This document shows positions 33,821-44,247 of a DNA stretch of 64,000 nt, one piece after another. The position numbers were made by a program, and so were the translations under genes. The stretch comes from Petrimonas sp. IBARAKI (lineage in GTDB: Bacteria; Bacteroidota; Bacteroidia; Bacteroidales; Dysgonomonadaceae). Where the stretch lies: the NCBI GenBank assembly GCA_002356435.2, contig AP018040.2, positions 558,001-622,000 on the forward strand, written 5' to 3'. The notes below the pieces were generated by a model, which was not told the DNA's origin, did no database searches, and worked only from the letters and a program-made list of their open reading frames with translations. Numbering within the stretch: the stretch's first letter is position 1; the number at the start of each line of letters is the position of its first letter.

Positions 33821-35578
33821 TTAGAGTTTGTGTCCGTTTCCAATCAGTATATCTGTCACACTTCCGCCGGCAGGCACCATGGGATAAACCATCCCTTTGG
33901 TTTCCACCACTGCTTCGAGCAGGTAGGCACCCTCGTGGGACAGCATCTCCTCGATGGCGCTGTCCAGCTCTTTCCGGTCGGTCACTTTCCTTCCCCGGAT
34001 GCCGTAGGCTTCGGCAATCTTTACGAAGTCGGGATTCTTGAGATGTGTCTCGGAGTATCGTTCATCGAAGAAGAGCTCCTGCCACTGCCGGACCATGCCC
34101 AGGTAGTTGTTGTTCAGCAGGATAATCTTGACGTCGATGTTGTACTCCAGGATGGTTCCGAGCTCCTGGATGGACATCTGCAGGCCACCGTCCCCGACGA
34201 AGATGCAGACAGTACGGTCGGGAGCCCCGTATTTCGCCCCGATTCCGGCGGGAAGCCCGAACCCCATGGTGCCCAGTCCGCCCGAAGTGACCATGCTGCG
34301 TGTCAGCGTGGATTTGAAATAGCGGGTGGCCATCATCTGGTGTTGCCCTACGTCGGTCACGCATACTGCCTTATGTCCCGTAGCTTCCGATACCTTGTTC
34401 ACCACTTCACCCATCTTCAGTTCACCTCCGTTTTCGGGATACAGTTCGGCCTTGATGACGCAATCGAACTCCGTCTTTTTATACTGTCCGAATTTCTCCA
34501 TCCACTCCGAATGTTTACGTTCCTCGATCAGGGCCGTGACGAGCGGCAGTGTGTCTTTGGCATTACCCAGCACCTTTACGGTGGTTTTCACGTTCTTGTC
34601 CATCTCTGCCAGGTCGATGTCGAAATGAATGATTTTTGCCTGACGGGCATAGGTGTTGAGGTTGCCGGTGACACGGTCGTCGAAACGCATGCCGATGGCG
34701 ATCAGCACGTCGCACTCGTTGGTATTCATGTTGGGAGCGATATTACCGTGCATCCCCAGCATCCCTGCGTTGAGCGGGTGGTCGGAGGGGATGGCGGAAA
34801 GCCCAAGGATGGTAGAGCCGAACGGAATGCCGCCTTTCTCCAGGAAAGCCAGCAGCTCCTGCTCCGCATTTCCGAGGATCACGCCTTGTCCTACTAGCGC
34901 CAGGGGTTTTTGTGCCCGGTTAATCAGCTCAGCAGCCGCTTTGATATTTTCTGTTTCCGGCTCAGGAAAAGGGATGTAGCTTCTCAGGAACGATGTCCTG
35001 CTGTAGGTATAGTCGAGTTTGTTGATCTGCGCATCCTTCGTTATGTCGAGGACCACCGGGCCGGGCCGGCCGCTTTTGGCAATGTAAAAGGCACGGGAAA
35101 CGGCCCAGGGGATCTCTTCCGCCCGCCTTACCTGATAGGCCCACTTGGTGATGGGTTGGGTGATACCGATCACATCGGCTTCCTGAAAGGCATCGGAGCC
35201 TAGCAAGCCCGATATAACCTGTCCCGAGATCACCACCAGGGGGGTGCTGTCCATCATGGCGTCGGTGATTCCGGTGACGGCGTTGGTGGCTCCGGGGCCG
35301 GAGGTGACCAAGGCAACACCGGTTTTCCTGGATACGCGTGCGTAGCCTTGTGCTGCGTGGACGGCCCCTTGTTCGTGACGGACCAGGATATGTTTTATGT
35401 CGTTCTTGTGATCGTACAGCGCGTCGAAAACGGGCATGATGGCGCCGCCGGGATAGCCGAACATGGTATCTACGCCTTCGGCCAGTAACGAGCGGATAAG
35501 GGCCTCACTTCCCGAAATGTTTACCTTGGCCTCCTCTGTGGAGGGTTGGGTGGATTGTGAATGATTACTCCTGTTCAT
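33821..35578 (-). CDS. ilvB: Acetolactate synthase large (catalytic) subunit
   Basis: 585 residues with the three-domain ThDP-enzyme layout. The catalytic Glu is in ILVRHEQGAVHAAQGYAR; the FAD-contact strand MRFDDRVTGN is in the middle domain; the ThDP/Mg motif starts GDGGLQMS and ends NNNYLGMVRQW. It condenses pyruvate with pyruvate or 2-oxobutyrate, the first common step to valine, leucine and isoleucine. It follows ilvD by 22 nt and precedes ilvN by 12 nt. Confidence 0.95.
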   Translation of the reverse strand: MNRSNHSQSTQPSTEEAKVNISGSEALIRSLLAEGVDTMFGYPGGAIMPVFDALYDHKNDIKHILVRHEQGAVHAAQGYARVSRKTGVALVTSGPGATNAVTGITDAMMDSTPLVVISGQVISGLLGSDAFQEADVIGITQPITKWAYQVRRAEEIPWAVSRAFYIAKSGRPGPVVLDITKDAQINKLDYTYSRTSFLRSYIPFPEPETENIKAAAELINRAQKPLALVGQGVILGNAEQELLAFLEKGGIPFGSTILGLSAIPSDHPLNAGMLGMHGNIAPNMNTNECDVLIAIGMRFDDRVTGNLNTYARQAKIIHFDIDLAEMDKNVKTTVKVLGNAKDTLPLVTALIEERKHSEWMEKFGQYKKTEFDCVIKAELYPENGGELKMGEVVNKVSEATGHKAVCVTDVGQHQMMATRYFKSTLTRSMVTSGGLGTMGFGLPAGIGAKYGAPDRTVCIFVGDGGLQMSIQELGTILEYNIDVKIILLNNNYLGMVRQWQELFFDERYSETHLKNPDFVKIAEAYGIRGRKVTDRKELDSAIEEMLSHEGAYLLEAVVETKGMVYPMVPAGGSVTDILIGNGHKL

Positions 35579-35600
35579 ATTTATTGTAGTTTTTAGACTG

Positions 35601-37439
35601 TTATAGTATTCTCACACCGCCTAAATCGGCTGAACTGACGAAATGGGCGTAGAGCTTCAGTGCGTTGGATACTTTCCGGTCCCTGACCGGCTTAAAGGCG
35701 GCTTTCCCTTTCGCCTCCTCCTGTTTTCTTCGTTCCGCCAGCTCGGCGTCGGAGAGTTGGACCCGGATGATCCGGTTGGGAATATCGATTTCGATAACAT
35801 CACCGTCTTTCACAAGCCCGATGTTGCCTCCGGCAGCTGCTTCGGGGGATATATGCCCGATGGACAGGCCCGAGGTGCCTCCCGAGAACCGTCCGTCGGT
35901 AATCAGGGCGCAGGCTTTTCCCAAATGTTTTGCTTTGATGTAGGAAGTGGGGTAGAGCATCTCCTGCATCCCCGGCCCTCCCTTAGGCCCTTCGTACACG
36001 ATGACGACCACGTCGCCGGCTTCAATCTCTCCGTTCAGGATCCCGGTGCACGCTTCGTCCTGGGAATGGTACACCTTGGCTTTTCCCGAGAATTTCCAGA
36101 TATTCTCATCTACCCCTGCCGTTTTCACCACGCAGCCGTTCTGTGCGATGTTCCCTTTCAGGACGGCGAGTCCGCCGTCGAGGGTATAGGCATTTGCGAT
36201 GTTCCGGATACAACCGTCTTCCCGGTCGGTATCGAGTGTTTTGTAAACGGCGTTTTGCGAGCCCATGACCAGGTTAAACCTGTTTCCCGGTGCCGAGCTG
36301 TAGATCGCTTGCGCCTCGGGATGGATATTTTCTGTTGTGATGTCGTACTTTTCTATCGCCTGTTTCAGCGTCAGTCCGTCGGAACGGTGGACCGATGTGT
36401 CGATCAGCCCCCCTTTTGCCAGTTCGCCCACGATACCCAGAATGCCTCCGGCGCGGTTCACATCCTGGACGTGGTACTTCTTGGTGTTGGGCGCTACTTT
36501 GCATACGCAAGGCACCTTACGCGAGAGGGCGTCGATATCGTCCATCGTGAAGTCCACTTCCGCCTCACGGGCAATGGCCAGCAGGTGAAGGATGGTATTG
36601 GTGGAGCCGCCCATGGCAATGTCGAGCGACATGGCGTTGAGGAACGCCGCGCGTGTGGCGATGTTCCTCGGCAGCACGCTTTCGTCGCCGTCGAAATAGT
36701 AGCGGTAGGCGTTTTCCACGATCTGCCCTGCTGCTTTGCGGAAGAGTCCGATCCGGTTGGCGTGTGTGGCCACGATCGTCCCGTTGCCGGGCAGTGCCAG
36801 GCCGATGGCTTCGTTGAGGCAGTTCATGGAGTTGGCGGTAAACATTCCCGAGCATGAGCCGCAGGTGGGGCAAGCCAGCTTCTCGAGCTGCGAGATGCGG
36901 TCGTCCGACACGGCATCGTCGGCCGATTCGATCATCGCATCGATTAGGTCGATGGATTCGTCGCCAATTTTTCCCGCCTCCATGGGCCCGCCGGAAACAA
37001 AGATGGCGGGGATGTTCAGCCGCATGGCTGCCATGAGCATGCCCGGCGTTATCTTGTCGCAGTTGCTGATGCACACCATCGCATCCACCTTGTGCGCGTT
37101 AATCATATATTCTATGGAGTCGGCAATCAGGTCGCGCGACGGTAACGAGTAGAGCATCCCGTCGTGGCCCATGGCGATGCCGTCGTCCACGGCGATGGTG
37201 TTGAATTCGGCGGCAAAGCATCCCAACTTTTCGATTTCGGCTTTCACCATCTGCCCGATATCGTGCAGGTGTGCGTGCCCGGGCACAAACTGGGTGAATG
37301 AATTCACCACGGCGATGATGGGTTTTCCCATCTGCTCGTCTTTCATTCCGTTAGCCCTCCACAGCGCGCGTGCGCCGGCCATCAGGCGGCCCTGAGTGGA
37401 GGTGTAGCTCCGGAGGTATTTATTGTCTTTACGGTTCAT
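35601..37439 (-). CDS. ilvD: Dihydroxy-acid dehydratase
   Basis: 612 residues, the long bacterial form. Fe-S ligands are in [12 protein letters not shown] and [19 protein letters not shown]; the substrate/Mg segment is [19 protein letters not shown]; near the C-terminus [15 protein letters not shown]. It dehydrates dihydroxy acids to the 2-oxo acids. It follows leuB after 121 nt that are filled by a tandem repeat. Confidence 0.96.
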   Translation of the reverse strand: MNRKDNKYLRSYTSTQGRLMAGARALWRANGMKDEQMGKPIIAVVNSFTQFVPGHAHLHDIGQMVKAEIEKLGCFAAEFNTIAVDDGIAMGHDGMLYSLPSRDLIADSIEYMINAHKVDAMVCISNCDKITPGMLMAAMRLNIPAIFVSGGPMEAGKIGDESIDLIDAMIESADDAVSDDRISQLEKLACPTCGSCSGMFTANSMNCLNEAIGLALPGNGTIVATHANRIGLFRKAAGQIVENAYRYYFDGDESVLPRNIATRAAFLNAMSLDIAMGGSTNTILHLLAIAREAEVDFTMDDIDALSRKVPCVCKVAPNTKKYHVQDVNRAGGILGIVGELAKGGLIDTSVHRSDGLTLKQAIEKYDITTENIHPEAQAIYSSAPGNRFNLVMGSQNAVYKTLDTDREDGCIRNIANAYTLDGGLAVLKGNIAQNGCVVKTAGVDENIWKFSGKAKVYHSQDEACTGILNGEIEAGDVVVIVYEGPKGGPGMQEMLYPTSYIKAKHLGKACALITDGRFSGGTSGLSIGHISPEAAAGGNIGLVKDGDVIEIDIPNRIIRVQLSDAELAERRKQEEAKGKAAFKPVRDRKVSNALKLYAHFVSSADLGGVRIL

Positions 37440-37470
37440 TCCTGTATGTTCCTATTTTATTGTTTTCTTT

Positions 37471-37560
37471 TATTTCAATCTCTATTTCAATCTCTATTTC
37501 AATCTCTATTTCAATCTTAATCTCTATCCCTATTTCAATCTTATTCTCTATCTCTATTTC
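37471..37560 (-). repeat. 12-bp tandem repeat, about 7.5 degenerate copies
   Basis: Plus strand unit TATTTCAATCTC: three perfect copies from 37471, then variants (TATTTCAATCTT, AATCTCTATCCC, TATTTCAATCTT, ATTCTCTATCTC, partial TATTTC). The surrounding 105 nt (37463-37567) contain no G on the plus strand, so the leu-ilv mRNA has a C-free, A/G/U tract here, unable to form G-C pairs. It fills the leuB-ilvD junction exactly up to the leuB stop codon. Confidence 0.9.
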
Positions 37561-38646
37561 TTATAAAGTAACTAAAATGGAGCTTTTAATATACTCCGCA
37601 ATCCAGTCCCCCACCTCACTTGTCCCGTAGGCTTTTCCCCCTTCGGCAATATCTTCGGTGACGACGCCCGCTTCGAGGCTTGCGTTGACGGCCCGGCGGA
37701 TGGCTGCTCCTTCTTCCTGCAGGTTGAAAGCGTATTCAAACATCAGTGCGGCGGAGAGGATCATGGCGGCGGGATTGGCAATGTTTTTTCCGGTTGCCTG
37801 CGGGTAGGAGCCGTGGATCGGTTCGAACAGGGAGGTGTGTATGCCTATCGAAGCGGAGGGGAGCATCCCCAGCGATCCGGTGATGACCGATGCTTCGTCG
37901 GTGAGGATGTCGCCGAAGAGGTTTTCGGTTACCAGCACATCGAAGCTCTTGGGCCACTGGATGATGCGCATGGCTGCATTGTCCACGAACAGGTAATCGG
38001 TCTCGATGTCGGGGTATTGCGGGGCGATCTCCTGCGCGATCTGGCGCCACAGGCGGGAGGTGGCAATCACGTTTGCCTTGTCCACCACGGTAAGCTTCTT
38101 GCGGCGTTGCCCGGCAAACTTGTAGGCCAGGTGCAGGATCCGTTCGATCTCTTCGCGCGTGTAGACACAGGTGTCGTAAGCCGTGTCTCCGTCTTCGCTC
38201 CGTCCTTGCGGCCGTCCGAAGTACATGCCTCCCGTCAGTTCGCGGATGCAGACGAAGTCGGCTCCTTCCACCAGGTCGGCGCGAAGGGGTGATTTGTGGA
38301 TCAGCGAGGGGAACGTCATTACGGGACGGATGTTCCCGTACAGTCCCAGTTGCTTGCGCATCCGGAGCAGCCCCTGCTCGGGGCGTACCTTGGCGTTGGG
38401 GTCGTTGTCGAATTTGGGGTGTCCGATGGCGCCGAACAGCACCGCGTCTGCCTGCATGCATACTTCGTGCGTTTCCGGCGGATAGGGGTCGCCGACGGCA
38501 TCGATGGCGCAAGCGCCGACAATGGCTTCCGTGAACGTTACCTCGTGGTTAAATTTCTCGCATACGGCACGCGTCACTTTCAACGCCTGGTCCATGATCT
38601 CGGGACCGATGCCGTCGCCGGGCAATACTGCTATCTTCAATTTCAT
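37561..38646 (-). CDS. leuB: 3-isopropylmalate dehydrogenase
   Basis: 361 residues. [16 protein letters not shown] at the start; substrate Arg/Lys segments [14 protein letters not shown]; metal-binding Asp in [27 protein letters not shown]-binding [18 protein letters not shown]. It oxidises and decarboxylates 3-isopropylmalate. 22 nt after the leuA-like gene; the stop codon abuts the tandem repeat. Confidence 0.96.
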   Translation of the reverse strand: MKLKIAVLPGDGIGPEIMDQALKVTRAVCEKFNHEVTFTEAIVGACAIDAVGDPYPPETHEVCMQADAVLFGAIGHPKFDNDPNAKVRPEQGLLRMRKQLGLYGNIRPVMTFPSLIHKSPLRADLVEGADFVCIRELTGGMYFGRPQGRSEDGDTAYDTCVYTREEIERILHLAYKFAGQRRKKLTVVDKANVIATSRLWRQIAQEIAPQYPDIETDYLFVDNAAMRIIQWPKSFDVLVTENLFGDILTDEASVITGSLGMLPSASIGIHTSLFEPIHGSYPQATGKNIANPAAMILSAALMFEYAFNLQEEGAAIRRAVNASLEAGVVTEDIAEGGKAYGTSEVGDWIAEYIKSSILVTL

Positions 38647-38668
38647 AGGTTTTCTTTTCTTTTTATTT

Positions 38669-40225
38669 TTACGGTAGCTCCATGTGGCGGATCACCGGTA
38701 TGTTTCCTTTTTCTATCATGTTCAGCATTTTTATCGTGGCCTTGATGGCGGCAGCCGTCTGGTCGACATCCAGTCCCCGGGTTTTGAAGACCTTCCCGTC
38801 GAACCTCCACGTGATGATGGTCTGTACGTAGGCGTTGGTTTTTCCGCCGGGGGGAATGACCACCACGTAGTCGAGCAAATCGGGCGTGGGTTTGTTGAGG
38901 CTCTTGTAGATCTTGTACATGGCCTTCGAGAAGGCGTGGTACTGCCCGTCTCCCGCGGCTGACTGCTGATACACCTCCCCCCGGATGGATATCTTTACGG
39001 TGGCTGTCGGGCGCATGCCGTCGGTGAGGTTCAGCGAGTAGTTCAGTATCTGTATCTCCTGGTTGTCGATCCCGTTCTTCAGGATGTCGGAAACGATGTA
39101 GGGCAGCTCATCGGGGCTGACCAGCTCTTTCTTGTCGCCCAGCTCGATGATGCGGGCCGTCACTTTTTTGGCGACTTCATCGTCTACTTCGATTCCCAGC
39201 GCCTCCAGATTCTTCAGGATGTTGGCCTTGCCGGAGTTCTTCCCCAGGGCGTACTCCCGCGAACGTCCGAACCGCTCGGGCACGAGGTCGTTGTGGTAGA
39301 GGTTCTTCTTCTTGTCGCCGTCGGCATGGACTCCCGCCACCTGTGTGAACACGTTGTCACCGATAACGGGTTTGTTGTTGGGGATACGTACGCCGGAGTA
39401 ACTTTCCACGATCTTGCTGACGCTGTAGAGCTTGTCCTCGGCAACGTTGGTGCTGAGCTTCAGCTGGTCGTGGATCAGGGCGACGATGCTGGTGACGGGC
39501 GCGTTACCGGCTCGTTCCCCCAGGCCGTTCACGGTGACGTGGACGCCTTTTACTCCCGCTTTCACCGCTTCGAAAACGTTGGCTACCGCCAGGTCGTAAT
39601 CGTTGTGCGCGTGGAAGTCGAAGTGCAGGCCGGGGTACCTGCCGATCATCTTCTCACAGAACATCCGGGTCTCGGAGGGGTTCAGTATGCCCAAGGTGTC
39701 GGGCAGCATGTAGCGGGTGATGGGCTGGTGTTGCAGCTCATCCATCATCTCGAACACGTACGCCTCTGAATCGCGCATCCCGTTGGACCAGTCTTCGAGG
39801 TAGACGTTCACGTCCATTCCCCGTTTTTTGGCTTCGGCGATGACCGACTTTATGTCGGCGAGGTGCTCCCGGGCCGTTTTTCTGAGTTGATGGGTGCAAT
39901 GTTTCTCCGAACCTTTGCAAAGGAGGTTGACCACCCGGCATCCCGCGGCGGTGATCCAGTCGAGCGATGCGTTTCCATCCACAAATCCCAGGATCTCTAT
40001 CTTGTTGATATGCCCGTGACTGTTTGCCCATTGTGCAATCTTCTGCACCGACTTAAATTCTCCTTCCGATACCCGCGCGGACGCGATCTCTACCCGGTCG
40101 ACATTTAACTCTTCAATGAGCAAGCGGACAATGCTTACTTTTTCTTCCGTTGCGAATGAAACGCCCGAGGTCTGTTCCCCGTCGCGCAACGTGGTGTCCA
40201 TTATTTCTATTTTCCGCTTTACCAT
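38669..40225 (-). CDS. Second 2-isopropylmalate synthase-like enzyme (LeuA2; possible citramalate synthase)
   Basis: 518 residues from ATG 40225 ([18 protein letters not shown]), 29 nt after the leuD stop; longer in-frame extensions would overlap leuD and lack homology. HMG-CoA-lyase-like TIM barrel with [12 protein letters not shown] and metal-binding [16 protein letters not shown], then [15 protein letters not shown], followed by the LeuA allosteric dimer domain (about 370-518). The operon already has a canonical leuA, so this copy probably has another substrate. Citramalate synthase (pyruvate + acetyl-CoA, giving isoleucine without threonine) is the leading idea, as LeuC/D/B can process citramalate too. 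Motifs alone do not settle it. Confidence 0.75.
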   Translation of the reverse strand: MVKRKIEIMDTTLRDGEQTSGVSFATEEKVSIVRLLIEELNVDRVEIASARVSEGEFKSVQKIAQWANSHGHINKIEILGFVDGNASLDWITAAGCRVVNLLCKGSEKHCTHQLRKTAREHLADIKSVIAEAKKRGMDVNVYLEDWSNGMRDSEAYVFEMMDELQHQPITRYMLPDTLGILNPSETRMFCEKMIGRYPGLHFDFHAHNDYDLAVANVFEAVKAGVKGVHVTVNGLGERAGNAPVTSIVALIHDQLKLSTNVAEDKLYSVSKIVESYSGVRIPNNKPVIGDNVFTQVAGVHADGDKKKNLYHNDLVPERFGRSREYALGKNSGKANILKNLEALGIEVDDEVAKKVTARIIELGDKKELVSPDELPYIVSDILKNGIDNQEIQILNYSLNLTDGMRPTATVKISIRGEVYQQSAAGDGQYHAFSKAMYKIYKSLNKPTPDLLDYVVVIPPGGKTNAYVQTIITWRFDGKVFKTRGLDVDQTAAAIKATIKMLNMIEKGNIPVIRHMELP

Positions 40226-40254
40226 GTGTTGATGAACTGAAGCTTGTGATACAT

Positions 40255-40851
40255 TCAATAGACGTAAGGGCGATTCTTCTCGTACGCTTCGATCTTCTCT
40301 TTGTTCGAAAGGAGGAAATCGATGTCGTCGAGCCCTTTCAGGAGGCATTCTTTTTTATAGGGATTGATGTCGAACGGCTCCCTGTTTCCGGTCTGGTTGT
40401 TCCTGATGAACTGCTCCTCGAGGTTCACCGTAACCGTTGCCTGCGGGTCCTGGCCGACCGATGTGAACAATTCTCCGAGGAACTTCTCGCTGACCACCAC
40501 GGGCAGGATGCCGTTGTTAAGCGCATTGTTGCGGAAGATATCGGCAAAGAAGCTCGATACCACCACCTTGAAGCCGTATCCGGCAATTGCCCAGGCGGCA
40601 TGCTCGCGGCTTGACCCGCTGCCGAAGTTTTTCCCTGCCACCAGGACTTCGCCGCTGTAGGCGGGGTTGTTGAGGACGAAATCGGCTTTCGGCTCGCCCG
40701 ATTTTTCGTACCGCCAGTCGGCAAACAAGTTGTCTCCGAACCCTTCGCGGGTAGTGGCTTTCAGGAAGCGGGCGGGAATGATCTGGTCGGTGTCCACGTT
40801 CTCTATCGGAAGGGGGACGTATGTGGATGTGATTGTTTTGAATTTTTCCAT
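40255..40851 (-). CDS. leuD: 3-isopropylmalate dehydratase small subunit
   Basis: 198 residues. Swivelling domain with [17 protein letters not shown] and [15 protein letters not shown], the substrate-binding loop. It works with LeuC to isomerise 2- to 3-isopropylmalate. 37 nt after leuC. Confidence 0.96.
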   Translation of the reverse strand: MEKFKTITSTYVPLPIENVDTDQIIPARFLKATTREGFGDNLFADWRYEKSGEPKADFVLNNPAYSGEVLVAGKNFGSGSSREHAAWAIAGYGFKVVVSSFFADIFRNNALNNGILPVVVSEKFLGELFTSVGQDPQATVTVNLEEQFIRNNQTGNREPFDINPYKKECLLKGLDDIDFLLSNKEKIEAYEKNRPYVY

Positions 40852-40888
40852 ATTTGTTTGATGTGCTGATGTGCTGATCGAATAGTGG

Positions 40889-42274
40889 TTACGGTGCCGT
40901 TATCTTTCCCGTTACGGCAGCAGCGGCGGCTACCAGCGGGCTTGCCAGGATGGTGCGTGCGCCGGGCCCTTGTCTCCCCTCGAAGTTACGGTTGGATGTG
41001 GAGACGGCATATTTTCCGGCCGGTACTTTATCGTCGTTCATGGCCAGGCAGGCGGAGCATCCCGGCTGACGGAGCTCAAAGCCAGCTTCTTCCAGGATCT
41101 TGTCCAGCCCTTCAGCTTCAATCTGCTGGCGGACCTGCCAGCTTCCGGGTACCAGCCATGCTGTCACGTTGCCGGCTTTCTTTTTCCCTTTCACGTAGTG
41201 GGTGAACACGCGGAAGTCTTCGATGCGCCCGTTGGTACAACTGCCCAGGAAGACATAGTCGATCGGTTTCCCTTCCAGTTTTTGTCCGGGTTCGAAACCC
41301 ATGTATTTCAACGATTTCTCAAACGAGATCTTTCCGGCTTCGTCGATGGCCGAAAGCTCGGGAATGGCTCCGTCGATGGGCATGCCCATTCCGGGATTGG
41401 TTCCGTAGGTTATCATCGGTTTTATTTGGGAGGCATCGAACGTGACCTCTTTATCGAAGGCAGCGCCTTCGTCGGACTTCAACGTTTTCCAGTAGGCCAT
41501 CGCTTCGTCCCACCTTTTGCCCTTGGGAGCAAACTCGCGCCCCTGGATGTAGTTGTAGGTTGTTTCGTCGGGGGCGATCAATCCTCCGCGGGCACCCATC
41601 TCGATGCTCAGGTTGCAAAGCGTCATCCGCTGTTCCATGGTCAGGTTGCGGACCGCTTCCCCCGCATACTCCACGAAGTAGCCCGTGGCACCGCCTGTGG
41701 TGAGTTGCCAGATCATGTACAACGCCATGTCCTTTGCACTTACGCCGTCGTTGAGCTTCCCTTCGAAGTTCACGCGCATGGTTTTCGGGCGTGTTTGCAG
41801 GATACATTGCGACGATAACACCATCTCCACCTCGCTGGTCCCTATGCCGAAAGCGATTGCGCCGAACGCTCCGTGGGTGGAGGTATGGCTGTCGCCGCAG
41901 ACGATGGTCATTCCCGGCTGAGTGAAGCCGTTCTCCGGGCCGATCACGTGAACGATCCCGTTTTTGGAATGGCGAAGGCCGTAGTAGGTGAGTCCGAACT
42001 CCCGGGCATTTTTGGCCAGGGTGTCTACCTGGTACCGGGAAACCTCATCGCGAATGGGCTTGTCTTGTTCCACGGTAGGGATGTTGTGGTCGGCCGTAAG
42101 CAGGGTCTGTCCGGGACGAAAGACCTTCAGCCCCCGTTCCCGCAGCCCCGAGAAAGCTTGCGGGCTGGTTACCTCGTGGCACAAATGCCTGTCGATGTAC
42201 AGTTGCGAAGGGCCGTCTTTCACTGTGGTAACCACGTGCGCGTCCCATATCTTATCAAAAAGCGTCTTATTCAT
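40889..42274 (-). CDS. leuC: 3-isopropylmalate dehydratase large subunit
   Basis: 461 residues, bacterial aconitase-type. The 4Fe-4S ligands lie in FLGSCTNGR and [30 protein letters not shown] is the usual substrate region; the N-terminus [11 protein letters not shown] is standard. Partner of LeuD. 37 nt after leuA. Confidence 0.97.
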   Translation of the reverse strand: MNKTLFDKIWDAHVVTTVKDGPSQLYIDRHLCHEVTSPQAFSGLRERGLKVFRPGQTLLTADHNIPTVEQDKPIRDEVSRYQVDTLAKNAREFGLTYYGLRHSKNGIVHVIGPENGFTQPGMTIVCGDSHTSTHGAFGAIAFGIGTSEVEMVLSSQCILQTRPKTMRVNFEGKLNDGVSAKDMALYMIWQLTTGGATGYFVEYAGEAVRNLTMEQRMTLCNLSIEMGARGGLIAPDETTYNYIQGREFAPKGKRWDEAMAYWKTLKSDEGAAFDKEVTFDASQIKPMITYGTNPGMGMPIDGAIPELSAIDEAGKISFEKSLKYMGFEPGQKLEGKPIDYVFLGSCTNGRIEDFRVFTHYVKGKKKAGNVTAWLVPGSWQVRQQIEAEGLDKILEEAGFELRQPGCSACLAMNDDKVPAGKYAVSTSNRNFEGRQGPGARTILASPLVAAAAAVTGKITAP

Positions 42275-42311
42275 ATAATTTTGTCTGTTGTATGTTATCT
42301 GTTAGCTTTGT

Positions 42312-43799
42312 TCATTCTACAAACTTATTCACCGCATCTATAAATGCTTCCACGGATGCCGAAACGATATCGGTGTTTGCCGAGAAGCCGTAGTAGAGCA
42401 TCCCGTTGTGTTCCACCTGCATGTGGACCTTGCCCACGTCGTCGCTTCCGCGGTTGATGGCCTGGATCAGGAACTCCTGAATGACCGTTTCGCGACTGAT
42501 GATTTTCTTTACCGCCTTTATCGCCGCGTCCACCGGACCGTTTCCGGTTGCCGATGCCTCAAAATGCTCCCCGGCTATGTTCAGGCCGATGCTGGCCACG
42601 TTGCGCAGCCCCACGCCGCAGGTAACCTGCAGGTAATCGATCTGGATGCGGTTCATGCGGGACTCTTTCCCGACCAGGGCGAGTATATCGTCGTCCTTGA
42701 TGTCTTTTTTCCTGTCGGCGAGAGAAAGGAATTTCTGATAAACGTCATCCAGCTCGCCGTTGTCGAGATCCACTCCCAGTAGAGTCAACCGGTTTTTCAG
42801 TGCGGCGCGGCCGCTCCGTGCTGTCAGCACGATGGAGTTCTCGTCGATCCCCACGTCTTTCGGGTCGATGATCTCGTACGTTTCCACGTTCTTCAGCACG
42901 CCGTCCTGGTGAATGCCCGAGGAGTGTGCAAAGGCGTTTCGGCCGACGATGGCCTTGTTGGGCTGGACGGGCATGTTCATCAATGTGGAAACCAACCGGC
43001 TGGTGGAATATATCTTGGTAGTGTTGATGTTGGTGTCGAACCCGAGGTCCTTGTGGCTCTTCAGCGCCATCACCACTTCCTCGAGCGAAGTGTTCCCCGC
43101 GCGTTCCCCAATACCGTTGACGGTTACTTCAACCTGGCGGGCGCCGTTGAGGACTCCCGAGAGGGTGTTGGCTGTAGCCATTCCCAAATCCTGGTGGCAA
43201 TGCGTCGAGAGGATCGCATTTTTCAGATCTACATGATCCACCAGGTATTTTATTTTTGCACCGTAAGCGTTGGGAAAACAGTAACCGGTGGTGTCGGGGA
43301 TATTGACCACGGTGGCTCCGGCGTTTACGACTGCCTGCACCACACGTGCGAGGTATTCGTTGTCGGTGCGGCCTGCATCTTCGGCGTAGAACTCCACATC
43401 ATCCACAAACCGGCGGGCATACTTCACGGCTTTTACGGCACGCTCGATGATCTCTTCGCGGTTGGAGTTAAACTTGTGTTTGATGTGCATATCCGATGTG
43501 CCGATACCTGTATGGATCCGTTTGCGTTTGGCGTATTTCAGCGATTCGGCAGCCACTTCGATGTCTTTTTCCACCGCGCGTGTGAGCGCACATATAACGG
43601 GCCAGGTGACGGCTTTGGAGATCTCAACCACAGAGTTGAAGTCGCCGGGGCTGGATACCGGAAATCCGGCTTCGATAACATCTACCCCCAGCAATTCCAG
43701 GGCTTTGGCCACCTGGATTTTTTCGATGGTGTTTAACTGACACCCGGGAACCTGTTCCCCGTCGCGCAACGTCGTGTCAAAAACATAAATTCTTTCCAT
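42312..43799 (-). CDS. leuA: 2-isopropylmalate synthase
   Basis: 495 residues. [18 protein letters not shown] holds the metal Asp and the DTTLRDGEQ signature; [16 protein letters not shown] gives the metal-binding His pair; [15 protein letters not shown] follows; the C-terminal ~130 residues form the LeuA dimer (leucine-feedback) domain. It condenses 2-oxoisovalerate with acetyl-CoA. First structural gene of the operon; the upstream 200 nt carry a leader peptide and terminator that should attenuate transcription. Confidence 0.95.
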   Translation of the reverse strand: MERIYVFDTTLRDGEQVPGCQLNTIEKIQVAKALELLGVDVIEAGFPVSSPGDFNSVVEISKAVTWPVICALTRAVEKDIEVAAESLKYAKRKRIHTGIGTSDMHIKHKFNSNREEIIERAVKAVKYARRFVDDVEFYAEDAGRTDNEYLARVVQAVVNAGATVVNIPDTTGYCFPNAYGAKIKYLVDHVDLKNAILSTHCHQDLGMATANTLSGVLNGARQVEVTVNGIGERAGNTSLEEVVMALKSHKDLGFDTNINTTKIYSTSRLVSTLMNMPVQPNKAIVGRNAFAHSSGIHQDGVLKNVETYEIIDPKDVGIDENSIVLTARSGRAALKNRLTLLGVDLDNGELDDVYQKFLSLADRKKDIKDDDILALVGKESRMNRIQIDYLQVTCGVGLRNVASIGLNIAGEHFEASATGNGPVDAAIKAVKKIISRETVIQEFLIQAINRGSDDVGKVHMQVEHNGMLYYGFSANTDIVSASVEAFIDAVNKFVE

Positions 43800-43829
43800 T
43801 ATAACCTGTATTATTCGTTTTTTTACAAG

Positions 43830-43868
43830 AAAAAAACCTTTCCCACACGGTGAGAAAGGTTTTCTTTA
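43830..43868 (-). terminator. Attenuator terminator of the leu-ilv operon
   Basis: Stem AACCTTTC (43835-43842) with GAAAGGTT (43854-43861), an 11-nt loop, and on the minus strand a run of seven T. It sits 30 nt before leuA and 38 nt after the leader peptide stop codon. A terminator ahead of the first gene is what attenuation needs. Confidence 0.85.
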
Positions 43869-43910
43869 TTTTATTGTTCTTTATTTCAATATCGATATAC
43901 CGGTCTCACC
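43849..43910 (-). promoter_or_regulatory. Antiterminator pairing of the leu-ilv attenuator
   Basis: GGTGAGA (read on the minus strand, 43910 to 43904) spans the leader peptide stop codon and is perfectly complementary to TCTCACC (43855 to 43849) in the 5' arm and loop of the terminator hairpin. Pairing of these 7 bases would break the terminator. A ribosome stalled upstream on Ile/Leu/Val codons leaves the first strand free, while one at the stop codon masks it. Confidence 0.7.
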
Positions 43911-43971
43911 CTCTGAAGTCCTCCAGAAGTAGAATAGAAATGACTAGAATAGCGATAGAATGAGTGTTCAT
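43906..43971 (-). CDS. leuL: leu-ilv operon leader peptide
   Basis: 21 codons from ATG (43971) to TGA (43906), too short for ordinary gene calling. The peptide begins MNTHS, continues IAILVISILLL and ends EDFRG. Nine of 21 residues are Ile, Leu or Val, packed in codons 6-16, which is what a ribosome-mediated branched-chain amino acid attenuator should encode. It starts about 27 nt after the predicted transcription start and is followed by the antiterminator segment and terminator. The symbol is by analogy with the enterobacterial leader; there is no sequence homology claim. Confidence 0.85.
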   Translation of the reverse strand: MNTHSIAILVISILLLEDFRG

Positions 43972-44006
43972 TGATAAAATGAAAAAACTTGTTCGTTAAT
44001 TGTCTG

Positions 44007-44037
44007 CAAAGAAAAAGCAAAAAAACGGAATAACAAA
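44007..44037 (-). promoter_or_regulatory. Promoter of the leu-ilv operon
   Basis: Minus strand TTTG (44037 to 44034), 19-nt spacer, TTTCTTTG (44014 to 44007): one mismatch from TAnnTTTG with ideal spacing. Predicted start near 43998-44000, giving a roughly 200-nt leader containing the attenuator. Confidence 0.6.
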
Positions 44038-44212
44038 ATATTTTCCAGTTTTTATTCAAAAAAAATTACAAATTGAAATAAAAAGAGAGTTATCGATTAC
44101 AAAATATATTCCCTGTAAAATGAAATAAACTGTGTTTCAGCCGATTAGTGTTTTTGATTCACTCGCTGGTTTTCACCGGATAAAAAGTGTCGGAACGGAA
44201 AGAAATTATCAC

Positions 44213-44220
44213 TATTTTTG
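44213..44220 (+). promoter_or_regulatory. Putative promoter of the EamA transporter gene
   Basis: TATTTTTG is a perfect -7 box. It overlaps an in-frame ATG-containing stretch at 44218, so translation must start downstream, at 44248. Confidence 0.45.
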
Positions 44221-44247
44221 CGTGCCGGATTATTCGGGTTGCTTCGA

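Noticed and set aside
33812-34897. Long open frame (361 codons) on the plus strand antisense to ilvB
   Set aside because: The translation has no recognisable domain and is His/Gln/Val-rich in the way of a shadow frame; ilvB on the other strand is certain.
35643-36857. 404-codon plus-strand open frame antisense to ilvD
   Set aside because: GC-rich coding DNA leaves long stop-free antisense frames; no family features, and ilvD is unambiguous.
37471-37560. 12-bp repeats as a CRISPR array
   Set aside because: Units are contiguous and lack spacers, are too short, and no cas gene is present.
43800-44000. T-box or leucine riboswitch in the leuA leader
   Set aside because: No T-box sequence or specifier-loop layout is visible, whereas a translatable Ile/Leu/Val-rich peptide explains the region.
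44218-44247. Upstream start for the EamA gene at 44218
   Set aside because: It overlaps the -7 box (44213-44220), so it would not be in the transcript.
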